Part shown: in pieces, positions 44,424 to 56,342 of the stretch | How the letters are laid out: the number at the start of each line of letters is the position of its first letter | How positions within the stretch are numbered: the first letter of the stretch is position 1 | Source: Saccopteryx bilineata | Taxonomy: Eukaryota; Chordata; Mammalia; Chiroptera; Emballonuridae | Assembly (NCBI RefSeq): GCF_036850765.1 | Contig: NC_089493.1 | Location: forward strand, 164,917,640 to 164,981,639 | Length of the DNA stretch: 64,000 nt | Direction: 5' to 3' | Notes under the pieces: model-generated | The model's database searches: none | What the model was told of the DNA's origin: nothing | Seen by the model: the letters and a program-made list of their open reading frames with translations, nothing else | Translations under genes and position numbers: made by a program

Positions 44424-45055
44424 AATTCTAGTTAAAAAGATGAAACAAATTTGCAAATAGTCCTGTAGAATACTGAAACTTTAATATTAAATAAATGGCT
44501 GTTTGAATTAGTTCTGTCTTGGAAAGCAGACATACCTTCTTAGTCTAAAAGATAAACTTCTTGAAATCTCTGGGAAGTACTTTTTTTTTTTAATAGAAAA
44601 GGATGCTTTGTTTTACAAAAGATTCATTGAGTTGAGAAACTTTAAAGTCTCCCCTTGAGTATTACTGTACTGTGACTGACAAAGAGGAAGTGTTGACAAA
44701 GTCCAATTCTGGATATTTTAGTCCAGGGATAGAAGGCTGCTCCTAGGCAGTTTTCAGGATAGGAATACCTGACTCATGCCTGATGCTGCCAGGAACCTCT
44801 GCAGCCTCATCCCAGAAATGCAGAAGCACAGTTGTTTTTTTCTGTAGAAATAAAGTTTTGCTGGTTAGGTTCCTAGGTTAACCTTCAAAATCATAATAAA
44901 CGATGACATAGAAAAATTAAGTATAATTTATTTTGTCTACAGAGTTGATTAAGATTCCAAGTAATAGTCATAAAATTTTAGCACTGCAACACATCTTGGA
45001 GCTACTTTCTAAAAAGGCCATGTGACTTACTAGGGCTGGATCAAGAACCTGAATT
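44424..45055. other. intronic DNA, nothing recognised
   Basis: No gene, SINE or transposon end is visible. Confidence 0.4.
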
Positions 45056-45238
45056 TCATGGCCAGCTCAGTAGATCAGAGCACATTCTGAAAAACCAAGG
45101 ATGCAGGTTTGATCCCTTGTCAGGACACGTATGGGAAGCGACCAATAAATGCACAACTAAGTAGGACAACAAATGAATGCTTTCCCTTCTCTCTCCCCCA
45201 TTTCCTCTCTCTGTCTCTTTAAAATCAATCAGTAAGTT
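45056..45238 (+). repeat. bat SINE type D
   Basis: Diverged head (gccagctcagtagatcagag), B-box-like ggtttgatccc, CT-rich 3' end, AATCAATCAGTAA tail. Confidence 0.75.
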
Positions 45239-45297
45239 AAGAGTCTGGATTTCTTGACCTTGTCTAGAATCTTTCTAGTAGGCCCTGTCCCCTTATA

Positions 45298-45895
45298 CAG
45301 TGTGTCCGTAAAGTCATGGTGCATTTTTGACCGGTCACAGGAAAGCAACAAAAGACGATAGAAATGTGAAATCTGCACCAAATAAAAGGAAAACCCTCCC
45401 AGTTTCTGTAGGATGATGTGGCAGCATGTACGCTTGCTCAGATGATGACATAACACCGTGTATACAAGTGGAGCAGCCCATGGCCATGCCAGTTGAGATG
45501 TAGACGGTACAGAGGAAAGTTCAGTGTGTTCTGTGGCTCTCTAAATTTGAATCCGTGACCAAAGTGCAACGTGAATATCAGCGCATTTATAAGGAAGCGC
45601 CACCACATAGGAATAACATTACTCGGTGGGATAAGCAGTTGAAGGAAACCGGCAGTTTGGTGGAGAAACCCCGTTCTGGTAGGCCATCAGTCAGTGATGA
45701 GTCTGTAGAGGCTATACAGGATAGCTACCTAAGGAGCCCTAAAAAATCTGTGTGTGAGCCCACATTGAACTGCACTGAATAGGTATGAAACTGGGAGAAT
45801 TTTCCTTTTATTTGGTGCAGATTTCACATTTCTATCTTCTTTTGTTGCTTTCCTGTGACTGGTCAAAAGTGCACCATGACTTTACGGACACACTG
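45298..45895 (+). mobile_element. internally deleted mariner element
   Basis: 598-bp element starting CAGTGTGTCCGTAAAGTCAT and ending in its inverted complement, flanked by TA on both sides (45296-45297 and 45896-45897), the Tc1/mariner target duplication. The terminal inverted repeats extend about 105 bases at more than 90 percent identity. It retains the start of a transposase gene but lacks the catalytic domain, so it depends on a full-length relative for movement. Confidence 0.93.
45555..45782 (+). pseudogene. mariner transposase N-terminal fragment
   Basis: The 75-codon frame (MTKVQREYQRIYKEAPPHRN) is the DNA-binding half of a mariner transposase: a first helix-turn-helix, then the linker GSLVEKPRSGRPSVSDESVE and part of a second helix-turn-helix (LRSPKKSV). 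The catalytic triad region is gone, and the last ten codons come from beyond an internal deletion. Frame-compatible codons extend upstream of this ATG, so the original start was earlier. Confidence 0.88.
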
Positions 45896-45897
45896 TA

Positions 45898-46411
45898 TAT
45901 AGTGGTTTGGTATGTAAATCCAGAGGATGCATTTTCTTTTGTTCAAAGAATGGGGTACATAAAAGTATGCCCTGGAACCAGAAGATCTTTTCCCCAACAT
46001 CTCTTTATTGTTGGAGTGTGTCTCTAACTCCTTTAAAACGGTAAATTTCTGATGTTCTGTCCTCCTTATATTCATCAAATGGATTTTTTAATCTCTCTGA
46101 AAGATTAAGAATCACTTTCCTACTTAAACACTGTTTTAATCTCAGTAGGTGACCCAATTACCTATTTTACAGAGAAAATTGAAATGTGATTTATTTATTT
46201 TTTTAAGATTTCCCTTTGAGGCCTTTTAAAATAAAACCCCACAGCTACCATCTTTTTAGTACTCTGTATTGGAATTACTGAATTTTCTGAACGTCCCTAT
46301 TAGAATTCTGTTCTCCCTGGTTAAATGAGAAAATGGAGACTTGGAGAAGTAAACAAATTTGCCTATGATTATATGATTATGGTAGGAAGAGCCAGGATTT
46401 AGATGTATACA
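45898..46411. other. intronic DNA with a probable MIR remnant
   Basis: About 46318-46405 reads like an antisense MIR core (gaagtaaacaaatttgcc, aagagccaggattt). Nothing else was recognised. Confidence 0.4.
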
Positions 46412-46862
46412 CTTTTTAAAAAGTTTTATTTATTGTTTTTATAGAGAGACCAGTTCGTTGTTCTGCCTATTTATACAATCATTGGTTGACTCTTGTATGT
46501 GGCCTGACTAGGGATTGACCCTGCTGCAACCTTAGTGTATCAGGACAATGCTCTAACCCAGTGGTCCTCAATCCCCGGGCCACGGACCGGTACCAGTCCG
46601 CAGAGAAAGAATAAATAACTTACATTATTTCCGTTTTACTTATATTTAAGTCTGAACGATGTTTTATTTTTTAAAAATGACCAGATTCCCTCTGTTACAT
46701 TCATCTAAGACTCACTCTTGACGCTTGTCTCAGTCACGTGATACATTTATCTGTCCCACCTTAAAGGCCGGTCCGTGAAAATATTTTCTGACATTAAACC
46801 GTTCGTGGCCCAAAAAAGGTTGGGGACCACTGCTCTAACCAACTGAGATACCTAGCCAGGGC
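46412..46862 (-). repeat. bat SINE type D split by a hAT element
   Basis: Antisense SINE whose head region (ctctaaccaactgagatacc) is interrupted by the hAT insertion at 46559-46832. Removing that insertion and one copy of its 8-bp duplication restores a normal SINE of about 170 bp. Confidence 0.85.
46559..46832 (+). mobile_element. non-autonomous hAT element, second family
   Basis: 274 bp with ends CAGTGGTCCTCAATC / GGTTGGGGACCACTG and perfect 8-bp duplication CTCTAACC (46551-46558 and 46833-46840). The subterminal sequence (ggccacggaccggtacc / ggccggtccgtgaaaa) differs from the CAGGGGTCCCC family, so this is a separate group. No coding sequence. Confidence 0.92.
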
Positions 46863-48520
46863 TGTATGCATGCATTCTTGACTACAGAACCAACCACTTC
46901 TCCAAAATTGCTTTAATCATTGCTCTTCTTTTCTTTGGAGAAGATTTCTGCCAGATTCTTGCTCTCTAGTAATTGTCCCTGTACTCCTAGTTCCAGTCTC
47001 TTCTTTAGCAATTCCTCTAGCATTCAGAGTTACCCAGGATTTCCCCTGTTCTGAAAAAGCAAACAACCCCCCCCCAAGTACTCTTTAACACCCCTCCCCC
47101 ACTAGGGCCAATACATTCCTCCTTATCCTTCCCATCTCTGGCATTTCAGTGCCAAAGTTCTTGAAAGAATAGTCTGCTCACTGTTCTGGGACTGTTTAGT
47201 AAGGTCATTGATAATTACTTAATTGCCAGATTCAATGGATACCTCAGTTTTTACTTAATCTTCATAATAGTTAACATGGATATCACTCATTTTTCTTAGC
47301 TTTGATGAGCTGTCTCCTCCTTCCTCATATGTAGTGTTTCCCAACTTTATTAGAACGCTTTTCAAACTACTAATATTTTTGATGGATACAAATGAATTTG
47401 TGAAGTAATGCACACTTGCATTAAAATTGACAGCACAAATGGTACCAGATAAATTATTTAAAACATATAATCAAATCAAAATATTATTTAAAAACAAAAT
47501 ACATTTTCTTACCAAGTAACAAATACTTTAAGAATAGTATTTTTTAAATAAAAAGGATCCTCTTCAGGTGCTGCATTAAAGGTTATTAGTATATTCTTTT
47601 CATTCTAGTATAAAATGAAAATCTGTTTCTCAAACAGTTACACTGTAGCAAAAGAATACATGCTCTAGTTTTTTAATATTCATGTAGTTAGGCTTGTACC
47701 AACTTTATTGTCTCATAGGTCACCTAATTTTAAAAAAATAGAAGGCTATGCTCTGCTCATGTTTGTTTTAAAATAATCTGACTTTGGGGTTAAAGAATCA
47801 AAGGACTTTGATTTTTATTGAAAACTTCTGTATTCTAGCTATAAGTCCATGGGGATGGGTTAGTATAGTAGAAATACTTAAATAACGATTAAATAACTTC
47901 TCAAATGAATATTGAATTATATAACAAGAAGCAGGAATATCAGTGGAGTCAAATAGACGGTAATGCATATATGTTTAAGTGCTGTTTGTGCATCGTAACA
48001 CAATGATTATCATTTGCTTAGTGGGTGCAACTTTTTTGAGGCAAATTACTGCTTTAAATCTGCAGAAATATGTAGTACTTAAAAACGTATTGAAAGTGGA
48101 CAAAATTTAGGACAAATATATTGCCACCTTTATTTCTACATTGCATATATGGGTATCTTGAGAAATATTAGTATAATTGAAACAATTTTATTTAATCCTG
48201 TTCAGAATCATTTTCCCATAGACTTTGTACTTTTTCTTATACAGAGAATGTTTTCTTACCCTACTTCCTCCTCCTGAATTTTTTTATTCATCCCTGGAGA
48301 CCCAACAGGAATGGCTTCTCTGTGATATATGCCTCAGGCATGCAAGCAGTAGGGTTCCATTATAGATCTGTTTTTTAGTATATGGACATGATTGATTAGA
48401 CTGAGCTCTCCTGGTGGAAGTCCCTGTCTTATTATATTCCCTGTGTATAACTGAATGCCTGATGCATGGTAGCCATTCAGATTTTGCCGGCAACATTAAG
48501 GAAATGCTAATAGCAAGTGG
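46863..48520. other. intronic DNA, largely repeat-free
   Basis: A 1.6-kb AT-rich stretch without SINEs or L1 that I can recognise. No open frame has a known domain. Confidence 0.45.
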
Positions 48521-48659
48521 TGTGGTGGGAAAAATTGTAGGATTTTGGAGCATCATGCCTACTGAGTCGTGTTCTAACCCTTTGGCTTTAGGTAAGTCAC
48601 TTAAATGATTTTCTGTAGCTTCAGCTTTGTTGTCTATAGAATGGGGATAGTGTTACATA
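48521..48659 (+). repeat. MIR fragment
   Basis: Resembles the MIR core and 3' part (gtcgtgttctaaccc, taggtaagtcacttaaatg, gtctatagaatggggata). The hAT element that follows landed at its end. Confidence 0.55.
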
Positions 48660-48667
48660 CCCTATAA

Positions 48668-48982
48668 CAGGGGTCCCCAAACTAGGGCCTGAGGGCCACA
48701 TGCGGCCCCCTGAGGCCATTTATCTGGCCCTCGCAGCACTTCTGGAAGGGGCACCTCTTTCATTGGTGGTCAGTGAGAGGAGCATAGTTCCCATTGAAAT
48801 ACTGGTCAGTTTGTTGATTTAAATTTACTTGTTCTGTATTTGTTCCCGTTTTGTTTTTTACTTTAAAATAAGATGTGCAGTGTGCATAGGGATTTGTTCA
48901 TAATTTTTTTTTATAGTCTGGCCCTCCAACGGTCTGAGGGACAGTGAACTGGCCCCCTGTGTAAAAAGTTTGGGGACCCCTG
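48668..48982 (-). mobile_element. non-autonomous hAT element, copy 3
   Basis: 315 bp, reverse orientation relative to the copies at 1795 and 8813. Perfect 8-bp target duplication CCCTATAA (48660-48667 and 48983-48990). Closely similar to copy 2. Confidence 0.92.
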
Positions 48983-49126
48983 CCCTATAACCTATGGGGG
49001 ATGAGTAGAAAGAAAATACGCACTACTTAAAAGGTACTTTTTAACATTAGTTATTACTGTGACTTAACTGCCCAGTAATGTTGACCCATGGAATTGATAG
49101 AATCTTGAAATCTTAGGTGTCAGTGT

Positions 49127-49316
49127 TGTCTGTTTAGGATTTTACTTCATTGTCACCCCAACCAAAAAAGACAAAAAACACACACATCGTATTGTTGTAA
49201 AAGTAATGTCTTAAAATATTTCTAAGTGGAAAAAAGGAACCGAATTCCAAACTTTTTCTTCAACAAACTTCAAAATATTGTCACTGGATGTGTTAGCAAT
49301 ATATGTGATATTTTTG
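49127..49316 (+). repeat. source copy of a local 190-bp duplication
   Basis: Single-copy-looking intronic sequence that reappears at 50869-51059 in the same orientation with about five differences. No transposon ends bracket this copy, so it is the probable donor. Confidence 0.85.
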
Positions 49317-49476
49317 TTGGCCTAGAAGTGAAAACAGTTTTCTTTAAAATTATCTTGTAATAGAAATACTTGCTGCTGTCCTTTGAGACTTCCCCTACCA
49401 CTGTAGGGCATCATGACAGTATAAATGAGCATATTCCTTTGCCAACCTCTTACAGCTTATAGCAGATAACATTTTT

Positions 49477-49798
49477 AATTTTTTATTTTATTTTTTACAG
49501 AGAGAGGGTTAGATAGGGACAGACAGACAGGAACGGAGAGAGATGAGAAACATAAATCATCAGTTTTTCGTTGCGACACTTTAGTTGTTCATTGATTGCT
49601 TTCTCCTATGTGCCTTGACCGTGGGCCTTCAGCAGACTGAGTAACCCCTTGCTCGAGCCAGTGACCTTGGGTCCAAGCTGGTGAGCTTTGCTCAAACCAG
49701 ATGAGCCCACACTCAAGCTGGCGAGCTTGGGGTCTCGAACCTGGGTCCTTCGCATCCCAGTCTGACACTCTATCCACTGTGCCACCATCTGGTCAGGC
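49477..49798 (-). repeat. bat SINE type B
   Basis: Perfect 16-bp target duplication AGCAGATAACATTTTT (49461-49476 and 49799-49814). Confidence 0.95.
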
Positions 49799-49814
49799 AG
49801 CAGATAACATTTTT

Positions 49815-50400
49815 GAAATCAGATTTATTTTATAGAATCCACAGTGATATCAGTTTAGAAATAGATTCTTTAAAATAATAGTATACTAATGGGAATGATT
49901 TTTGTTTAGAACAAATGTCCCCTTATTTATACCATTTATATTATTTTCATGTAGCTGCTGTAGAAAGTTACCAAAAATCTGACTTAAAACAACAGAAATT
50001 TATTCTCTCACAGTTTTGGAGCTCAGAAGTCCAAAATCGGTGTATTAGCAGGGACATACTCCTTTCTGGAGGCTCTTTGGGAGAGGAGTCCTTTCTTATC
50101 TCTTCCAGCTTCTTGTGGCTGACTGTTAAGCATTCCTTGACTTCCTTATTTGTGGTCACAGTATTCCAAGCTCTGCCTTCATCATCATTACCTTCTCCTC
50201 TGTGTGTCTTCATCATCATTACCTTCTCCTTTTTTGTCTCTTATAAGGACACTTGATGTTAAATTTAGGGCCCACACATGTAATCCAGAATTATCTTATC
50301 AAGATAGTTAGTTACATCTATAAAGACCCTTTTCCAAATAAGATAACATTCACAGGTTCCTGGAATTAAAATGTGCCACCTATCTTTGGAGGGACCATTC
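49815..50400. repeat. ancient interspersed repeat, family unassigned
   Basis: About 49965-50395 contains the familiar mammalian repeat motif aacaacagaaatttattctc and cacagttttggagctcag. A 38-bp unit containing tcatcatcattaccttctcc is tandemly duplicated at about 50177-50235. I cannot name the family safely. Confidence 0.5.
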
Positions 50401-50413
50401 AATCCAGTATACT

Positions 50414-50605
50414 TTTTTTTAAAGTTTTATTTATTTTTAGAGAGAGGAGAGAGAAAGAGAGCAAAAGTGAGAGGAGAACAGGGAAGCATCAACTCATAGT
50501 AGTTGCTTCCTGTATGTGTGTTGAGCAGGCAAGCCCAAGGTTTTGAACTGGTGACCTCAGCATTTCAGAATGACACTTTATCCACTATACCACCACAGGT
50601 CAGGC
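50414..50605 (-). repeat. bat SINE type C
   Basis: Antisense; head CCACCACAGGTCAGGC. Similar flanks ccagtatacttt / cacaatatacttt. Confidence 0.85.
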
Positions 50606-50663
50606 ACAATATACTTTCAAATCACCAAACTTTAATAAAGTGAATGCATTAGGCCTTTGGACA

Positions 50664-51182
50664 TTTTTTTTTCCCCCCCCGAGAGAGAACAAGAGTGAGA
50701 GGAAGGGAGAGAGATGAGAAGAATCAACTCATAATTGCGACACTTGAGTTTTTCATTGATTGCTTTTCATATGTGCCTTGACTGGTGGGCTCCAGCTGAG
50801 TCAGTGACCCCTTGCTCATGCCAACGATGTTTGGGCTCAAGTCAGTGAGATCATCAATGGGATCTCAATGTCTGTTTAGCATTTCACTTCATTGTCACCC
50901 CAACCAAAAAAAGACAAAAAACACACACATCGTATTGTTGTAAAAGTAATGTCTTAAAATATTTCTAAGTGGAAAAAAGGAACCGAATTCCAAATTTTTT
51001 CTTCAACAAACTTCAAAATATTGTCACTGGATGTGTTAGTAATATATGTGATATTTTTGGGATCATCAGTGATCCTGTGCTCAGGCTGGGAAGCCTGAGC
51101 TCAAGCCGACCTCAGGGTTTTGAACCTGGAACCTCAGCGTCCCAGGTCATTGCTCTATTCACAGCACCACCACCGATCATGC
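50664..51182 (-). repeat. bat SINE type B interrupted by a copied intron segment
   Basis: The SINE halves lie at 50664-50868 and 51060-51182; between them is a copy of 49127-49316. The SINE is diverged and the inserted copy much less so relative to its source, so the insertion is later than the SINE. Confidence 0.85.
50869..51059 (+). repeat. inserted copy of the 190-bp intron segment
   Basis: About 97 percent identical to 49127-49316. The joint is bracketed by an imperfect 13-base repeat, GAGATCATCAATG (50847-50859) and GGGATCATCAGTG (51059-51071). There is no poly(A) and no terminal inverted repeat. Confidence 0.85.
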
Positions 51183-51579
51183 TCTTTTTTCATAACTTTC
51201 TAAAAATTTTAAATAATATTAAAGCTACAGAAAAATTGCATATACAATACTGAGAACATTTTTTAAACTATTTTTGAATAAGTTGTCAACATGATATTGC
51301 ATTAACCCCAAATGCTGTAATGTTTATTTCCTATGAATGAGGACATTCTGCTACACAATCATAGTACGATCATCAAAATTAGGACATTTCCATTGAGATC
51401 TTACTGTTATCTAATCCTCAGACCACATTCAACTTTTGATAGTTGTTCCAGTGATGTCCTGTATAGGAAAGGATCCAGTTTAGACTTACCTTGTTTTTAG
51501 TTATCTACCTTTAATCGCTTCAAGTTCCTTAGTTTTCCCTTGGCTTCACGGTCATGATACTTTTAAAAATTATATTTCA
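51183..51579 (-). repeat. ancient L1-like repeat
   Basis: Contains ataagttgtcaacatgatat and gaggacattctgctacac, which recall an old L1 3' region. The family is not firm. Confidence 0.4.
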
Positions 51580-51930
51580 GCCTGACCAGGCAGTGGTTCA
51601 GTGGATAGAGTATTGAACTGGGACGTGGGAGGACCCAGGTTCGAAACCACGAGGTCACCGGTTTGAGCGGGGTTGCTGGTTTGAGCATGGTATTATAGAC
51701 ATTATGCCATGGTCGTTAGCTTTAGCCCAAACGTTGGCTTGAAGCCCAAGGTCACTGGTTTGAGCAAGGGGTCAGTCGCTCTGCTGTAGCTCCCCCCCCC
51801 CCAATCAAAGTTCATATGAGAAAGCAATCAGTGAACAACTAAGGGGCTGCAATAAAGAATTGATGCTTCTCATCTCTCTCCCTTCCTGTCTGTCTGTCTG
51901 TCCCCCTCTCTTTGTAACAAAGAAAAAAAA
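51580..51930 (+). repeat. bat SINE type B
   Basis: Head GCCTGACCAGGCAGTGG, long reiterated block, C-run at 51791-51802. AAAAATTAT occurs on both flanks. Confidence 0.9.
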
Positions 51931-53335
51931 TTATGGACCTGTTATTTTAGAGAACTTCTCACAGTTTAGGTTTGCGTGATGTTTTCTCATGATCAGATTA
52001 AAGCCATATAGATTTGGCAGGAATATCACAGCAGCAGTGCTGTATCCTACTCTGTATCTTATCAAGTGGTATATGATTTTGGTTGTATTCTTTTCATTAT
52101 GTGCTGTCAGGGGCATACAGTTTCACTTTGACACATTTCTGAGATTTTTCACTTCCATAACTTGATGAAGGTGATGTCTACCAGCATTCCTTTTCCCTTT
52201 ATAATGAATAAGTGGTTTGTTAGGAGACATTTTGAGAAAATGCACTTATCCTGTTTATATTTTTTTAATTTAATCTTGCATGAGAAAGAGATTTAGCTGC
52301 TTTAAAATAACAAACATTTGTTATCACATAATTTCTGAAGATTAGGAATCTGAGAGTGTCTTACAGCAAGGTGGTTCTGGCTCAGGTCTTTTTTGAGGTT
52401 GCAGCCAAGTCATTGTCTGGGGCTGCAGTTTAGTACCATAGGCTAAATTTCTTTTCAGTATTGGTATTCCTTATCTGGCCATTAGAAACTTGGCTTCTAT
52501 TATTATTAATATATTTATACACTTGATCAGTTCCCCTGTATATAATCAATCTTCCCATTGCTGTGACTCACCAGCATAGATACTATTCTTGCTCCCCCCT
52601 CTCCTGGGGAGGCCCTTCTTCACTTCCTGACTTGGACATCCTGCACTGGGTCACGTCCATCCCTCTATGGATGTGCTCACCATTTTAAAAAAAACAAAGT
52701 AAAATACAGGACTTATTTGATAATAAGTAATTATATAAAAACTAAAACAGTAGTGCCAAGTTGTTATAGAGCATAACTTAAAACAGATAGAGGAAGTTCA
52801 TCCCAGTGATCGTGACCACATAGTACTTTTTCAAGTTAGGGAATAAACATAGTATTTTCTAAAGCCCATTCTTGGTGAAAACTAAGACCATAATTTTAGT
52901 TATGTCTCGGTATTCTGAGACAATTTTGGTAACTCTTAAACTGTAGTCTCCATTCCTAGAAATAGCTAGAGTCCCAAAATTTATGCTATTATGAAATATT
53001 TGATGTATATAAACATGGAGACACTGATATGACAAATACTTATGTACTTACTGCCCAGCTTAAGAGTCAGACCTAATTTAGCTTAGTGTTAAAGTTTAGT
53101 CAGGAGTGATAACTTCTCTTGATGATTAATGAGCTTGGCATCTTTGCATATTTAGAAACATAATTCATATTTTGATAAAGGTATATTGTTGTAGGTGGTG
53201 GGGAATTACTTCTAGAACCTCTCCTACTTCACCTATTGCATCAAGGGAATAATATATCATCACTGAGTTTAGTTACAGGTCAGATTCCTGAGCAACAAAA
53301 GGTTATTTGAGTCTTTAATCATTGTGCTTCACTTT
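51931..53335. other. intronic DNA, one probable ancient repeat
   Basis: About 52300-52450 (ataacaaacatttgttatc, aattaggaatctgagagtg style) looks like an old mammalian repeat. The rest, including 52690-53330, shows no recognisable repeat or gene. Confidence 0.4.
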
Positions 53336-53757
53336 TTTTAAATTAATTTACTGTGTTTACATAGATTCTAATGTCACCCATGTTCCCCAGTACATCCCCC
53401 CTGTCCCCCTCCCTGTAATACCCTCCCCCCTTCCCTTCAGGATTTGCTTTTGTGCTCTCGTCCCATCCTATCACCCTGTTATCCCCTTTTCCTCTGTCCG
53501 CTTTCCTTCTGGATCCTTTGATTCTGCTTCTGGATCCTTTGATCCCACCTCTGTCTCTATTCTGCTCCTCAGTTCATATTGTTCCTTGGATTCTTCCTAT
53601 GAATGAGGTCATATGATATTTTTCTTTCTCTGCCTGGCTTATTTCACTTAACATAATAATTTCCAGTTCCATCCATGTTGTCGCAAAAAATAATATTTCC
53701 TTCTTTTTCATGGCCTCATGGTATTCCATTGTGTATATGTACCACAGCTTTTTGTGC
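53336..53757 (-). repeat. 5'-truncated L1
   Basis: Antisense 3' UTR and ORF2 C-terminus (the frame reads LWYIYTMEYHEAMKKKEILF). It is a different, older-looking subfamily from the 25.7-34.4 kb L1. Confidence 0.82.
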
Positions 53758-53910
53758 TTCACTTTTGTTGACTAGAAATTTTAAAAATCCACTATGAAAT
53801 TATTGATTTTATCAGGAGTATATCGTACATGTTTGTAGGCTCTTTTTTTAGAATTGTGAATTGCCATGATAAAACTGATTAAATTGGTATAAGACAAAAA
53901 TTTGAATTCT

Positions 53911-54250
53911 TTTTTTTTTTTTTTAATTTTTAGTGAGAGGAGGGGAGGCAGAGACAGACTCCCACATGTGCCTTGACTGGGATCCACCCGGCAAGCCCAC
54001 TAGGGGGCGATTCTCTGCCCATCTGGGGCCCTTGCTCCATTTCAGCCAGAGCCATCCTCAGTTCCTGGGCCATCTTTGCTCCAATGGAGCCTTGGCTGCA
54101 GAAGGGGAAGAGAGAGATAGAGAGGAAGGAGAGGGGGAAGGGTGGAGAAGCAGATGGGTACTTCTTCTCCTGTGTGCCCTGGCCGAGAATCAAACCCGGG
54201 ACCTCACATGCTGGGCCAACGCACTACTGCTGAGCCAGCCGGCCAGGGCC
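53911..54250 (-). repeat. bat SINE type A, diverged
   Basis: Antisense; shorter body lacking the second GGGGGCGATGCTCTGCCC unit. Head CAGCCGGCCAGGGCC. Confidence 0.88.
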
Positions 54251-54275
54251 GTGGGTTGCCTTTTCACTTTGGGTT

Positions 54276-54645
54276 TGTTTTTTTTTAATCCAGTGACAGG
54301 AGGGGACGCAGAGACAGTCTCCCATGAGTGCCCTCACCAGGATCCACCCGGCAAGCCCACTAGGGGTGATGCTTTGCCCTTCTGGGGCCCTTGCTCTGTT
54401 GCAACTGGAACCATTCTTTAGCGCCTGAGGCGGAGGCCATGGAGCCATCCTCAGAGCCTGGGACCAACTTGCTCCAATCCTGCCTTGGTTACAGGAGTGG
54501 GGGGAAAAGAGAGAGAGAGAAGCAAAAGGTGGGGAGGTGTAGAGAAGCAGATGGGCACTTCCTCCTGTGTGCCCTGAGCAGGAATCGAACCCCAGACATC
54601 CACATGCTGGGCTGACACTCTATCTCGGAGCCAACCTCCCAGGGC
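54276..54645 (-). repeat. bat SINE type A, diverged
   Basis: A second old antisense copy in tandem with the previous one. Flanks ttgccttttcacttt / ctaccttttcatttt suggest its target duplication. Confidence 0.85.
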
Positions 54646-55339
54646 TACCTTTTCATTTTATAGATATACAAAAATTTAAAATTTTGATGAGGTTTAGTTT
54701 ATCTGATTTCTTTTATTCTTGTCACTTGTGCTTTTGGTGTGGTTTCTAAGAAACTGTTGCTAATCCAAGGATACAAAGATTTACATTTTTGTTCATATCC
54801 TTGCACAGTCATTACTAGTGTTCATCTCTGGAACTGTCTTTATCTTTCACAATTGAAACTACTATATCCATAAACAATGACTCCCTATCCTCTCTTCTAC
54901 TCAGCCCCTGGCAACCACCATTCTACTTTAAATTCACTTAGCATAGTGTCCTCAAGGTTCATCATGTTGAGGGCATTTCCTTTTTAAGGCTAAATAATAT
55001 TCCATTTTCTGTATATTCCCCATTTTGCCTGTGCATTAATCTGCTTGTACATACTTGGGTTGCTTATACTTTTTAAGTATTCTGAATAATGATGCTGCTA
55101 TGAACATGGGTGTGCAAATTCTCTTTGAGACCCCTCTTTCAAGTATTTTGGGTATATACCTAGAAGTGAAATTGCTAGTCATATGGTAATTCTCTTTTAA
55201 ATTTTTGAGGAACTGTCATACTGTTTTCCACAGTGGCTATATACCTTTTTACATTCCCACTAACATTGCACAAGGGTTTTTGTTTCTCCACATCCTCACC
55301 AGCACATTATTTTGTTTTTGTTTGGGATTGTTACTATGT
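54646..55339 (-). repeat. old L1 fragment
   Basis: Antisense L1 ORF2 sequence (acttgtgcttttggtgtggt, gttttccacagtggctatat, cacatcctcaccagcac), in two blocks joined near 54790. Confidence 0.72.
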
Positions 55340-55685
55340 TGTTTGTTTGTTTGTTTGTTTGTTTTTACAGAGACAGAGTCAGAGAGAGGGATAGACAGGG
55401 ACAGACAGACAGGAACGGAGAGATGAGAAGCATCAATCATTAGATTTTCGTTGTGCATTGCGACACTTTAGTTGTTCATTGATTGCTTTCTCATATGTGC
55501 CTTGACCATGGGCCTTCAGCAGACCGAGTAACCCCTTGCTTGAGCCAGCGACCTTGTGTCCAAGCTGGTGAGGTTTTGCTCAAACCAGATGAGCTCGTGC
55601 TCAAGTGGCGACCTCGGGGTCTCGAACCTGGGTCCTCGGCATCCCACTCTGATGCTCTATCTACTGTGCCATTGCCTGGTCAGGC
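55340..55685 (-). repeat. bat SINE type B
   Basis: Antisense, with a (GTTT)n tail at 55341-55364. Confidence 0.92.
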
Positions 55686-55712
55686 TACTTATTTATCTTT
55701 TAATGTTTATTT

Positions 55713-56016
55713 AGGCCCTGGCTGGTTGGCTCAGTGGATAGAGGGTTGGCCTGGTGTGTAGGCATACCAGGTTCGATTCCTAGTCAGGCACACATGAGAA
55801 GCAACCCATCTGTTTCTCTTTTTCTCCTTTATCCCCTTCTCTCTCTCCCCCTCTTGCAGCCAGTGACACAATTGATTGGAATATCCGCCCAGGTGCTAAA
55901 GATAGCTTGGTTAGTCTGAACATCAGCCCAAGATGGGGATTGCCAGGTAAATCCTGGTGTGGGTGCATGTGAGAGTCTGTCCCACTATCTAACCTCCTCT
56001 CACTTAAAAAAAAAAA
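55713..56016 (+). repeat. bat SINE type A, degraded short form
   Basis: Recognisable head (GGCCCTGGCTGGTTGGCTCA), but the body is heavily diverged and shortened to about 300 bp. One of the oldest type A copies here. Confidence 0.75.
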
Positions 56017-56168
56017 GTTTATTGATTGATTTTAGAGAGAGGAAGGAGGAGAGAGAGAAACATCTCTTTATTGTTCTTATTTATGCATTCTTGTGCCCTG
56101 ACTGGAGATCGAAACCACAACCTTGGCCTATCAAGACGACACTTCAACTGAGTTCTCTAGCCAGGGCA
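56017..56168 (-). repeat. bat SINE type D
   Basis: Antisense, tail to tail with the preceding sense SINE; head remnant CTAGCCAGGGCA. Confidence 0.75.
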
Positions 56169-56342
56169 ATTTTATTTTTTAATTACAATTTACATTCAGC
56201 ATTATTTTGTATTAGTTTCAGGTGTATAGCACAGTGATTAGATCATATACTTTACAAAGTTGTCCTCTCGATATTTGAAGTACTCTCTTGGCATCAAACA
56301 TAGTTATTGCAATATATATGTATATGTGTGTATATATTTTTT

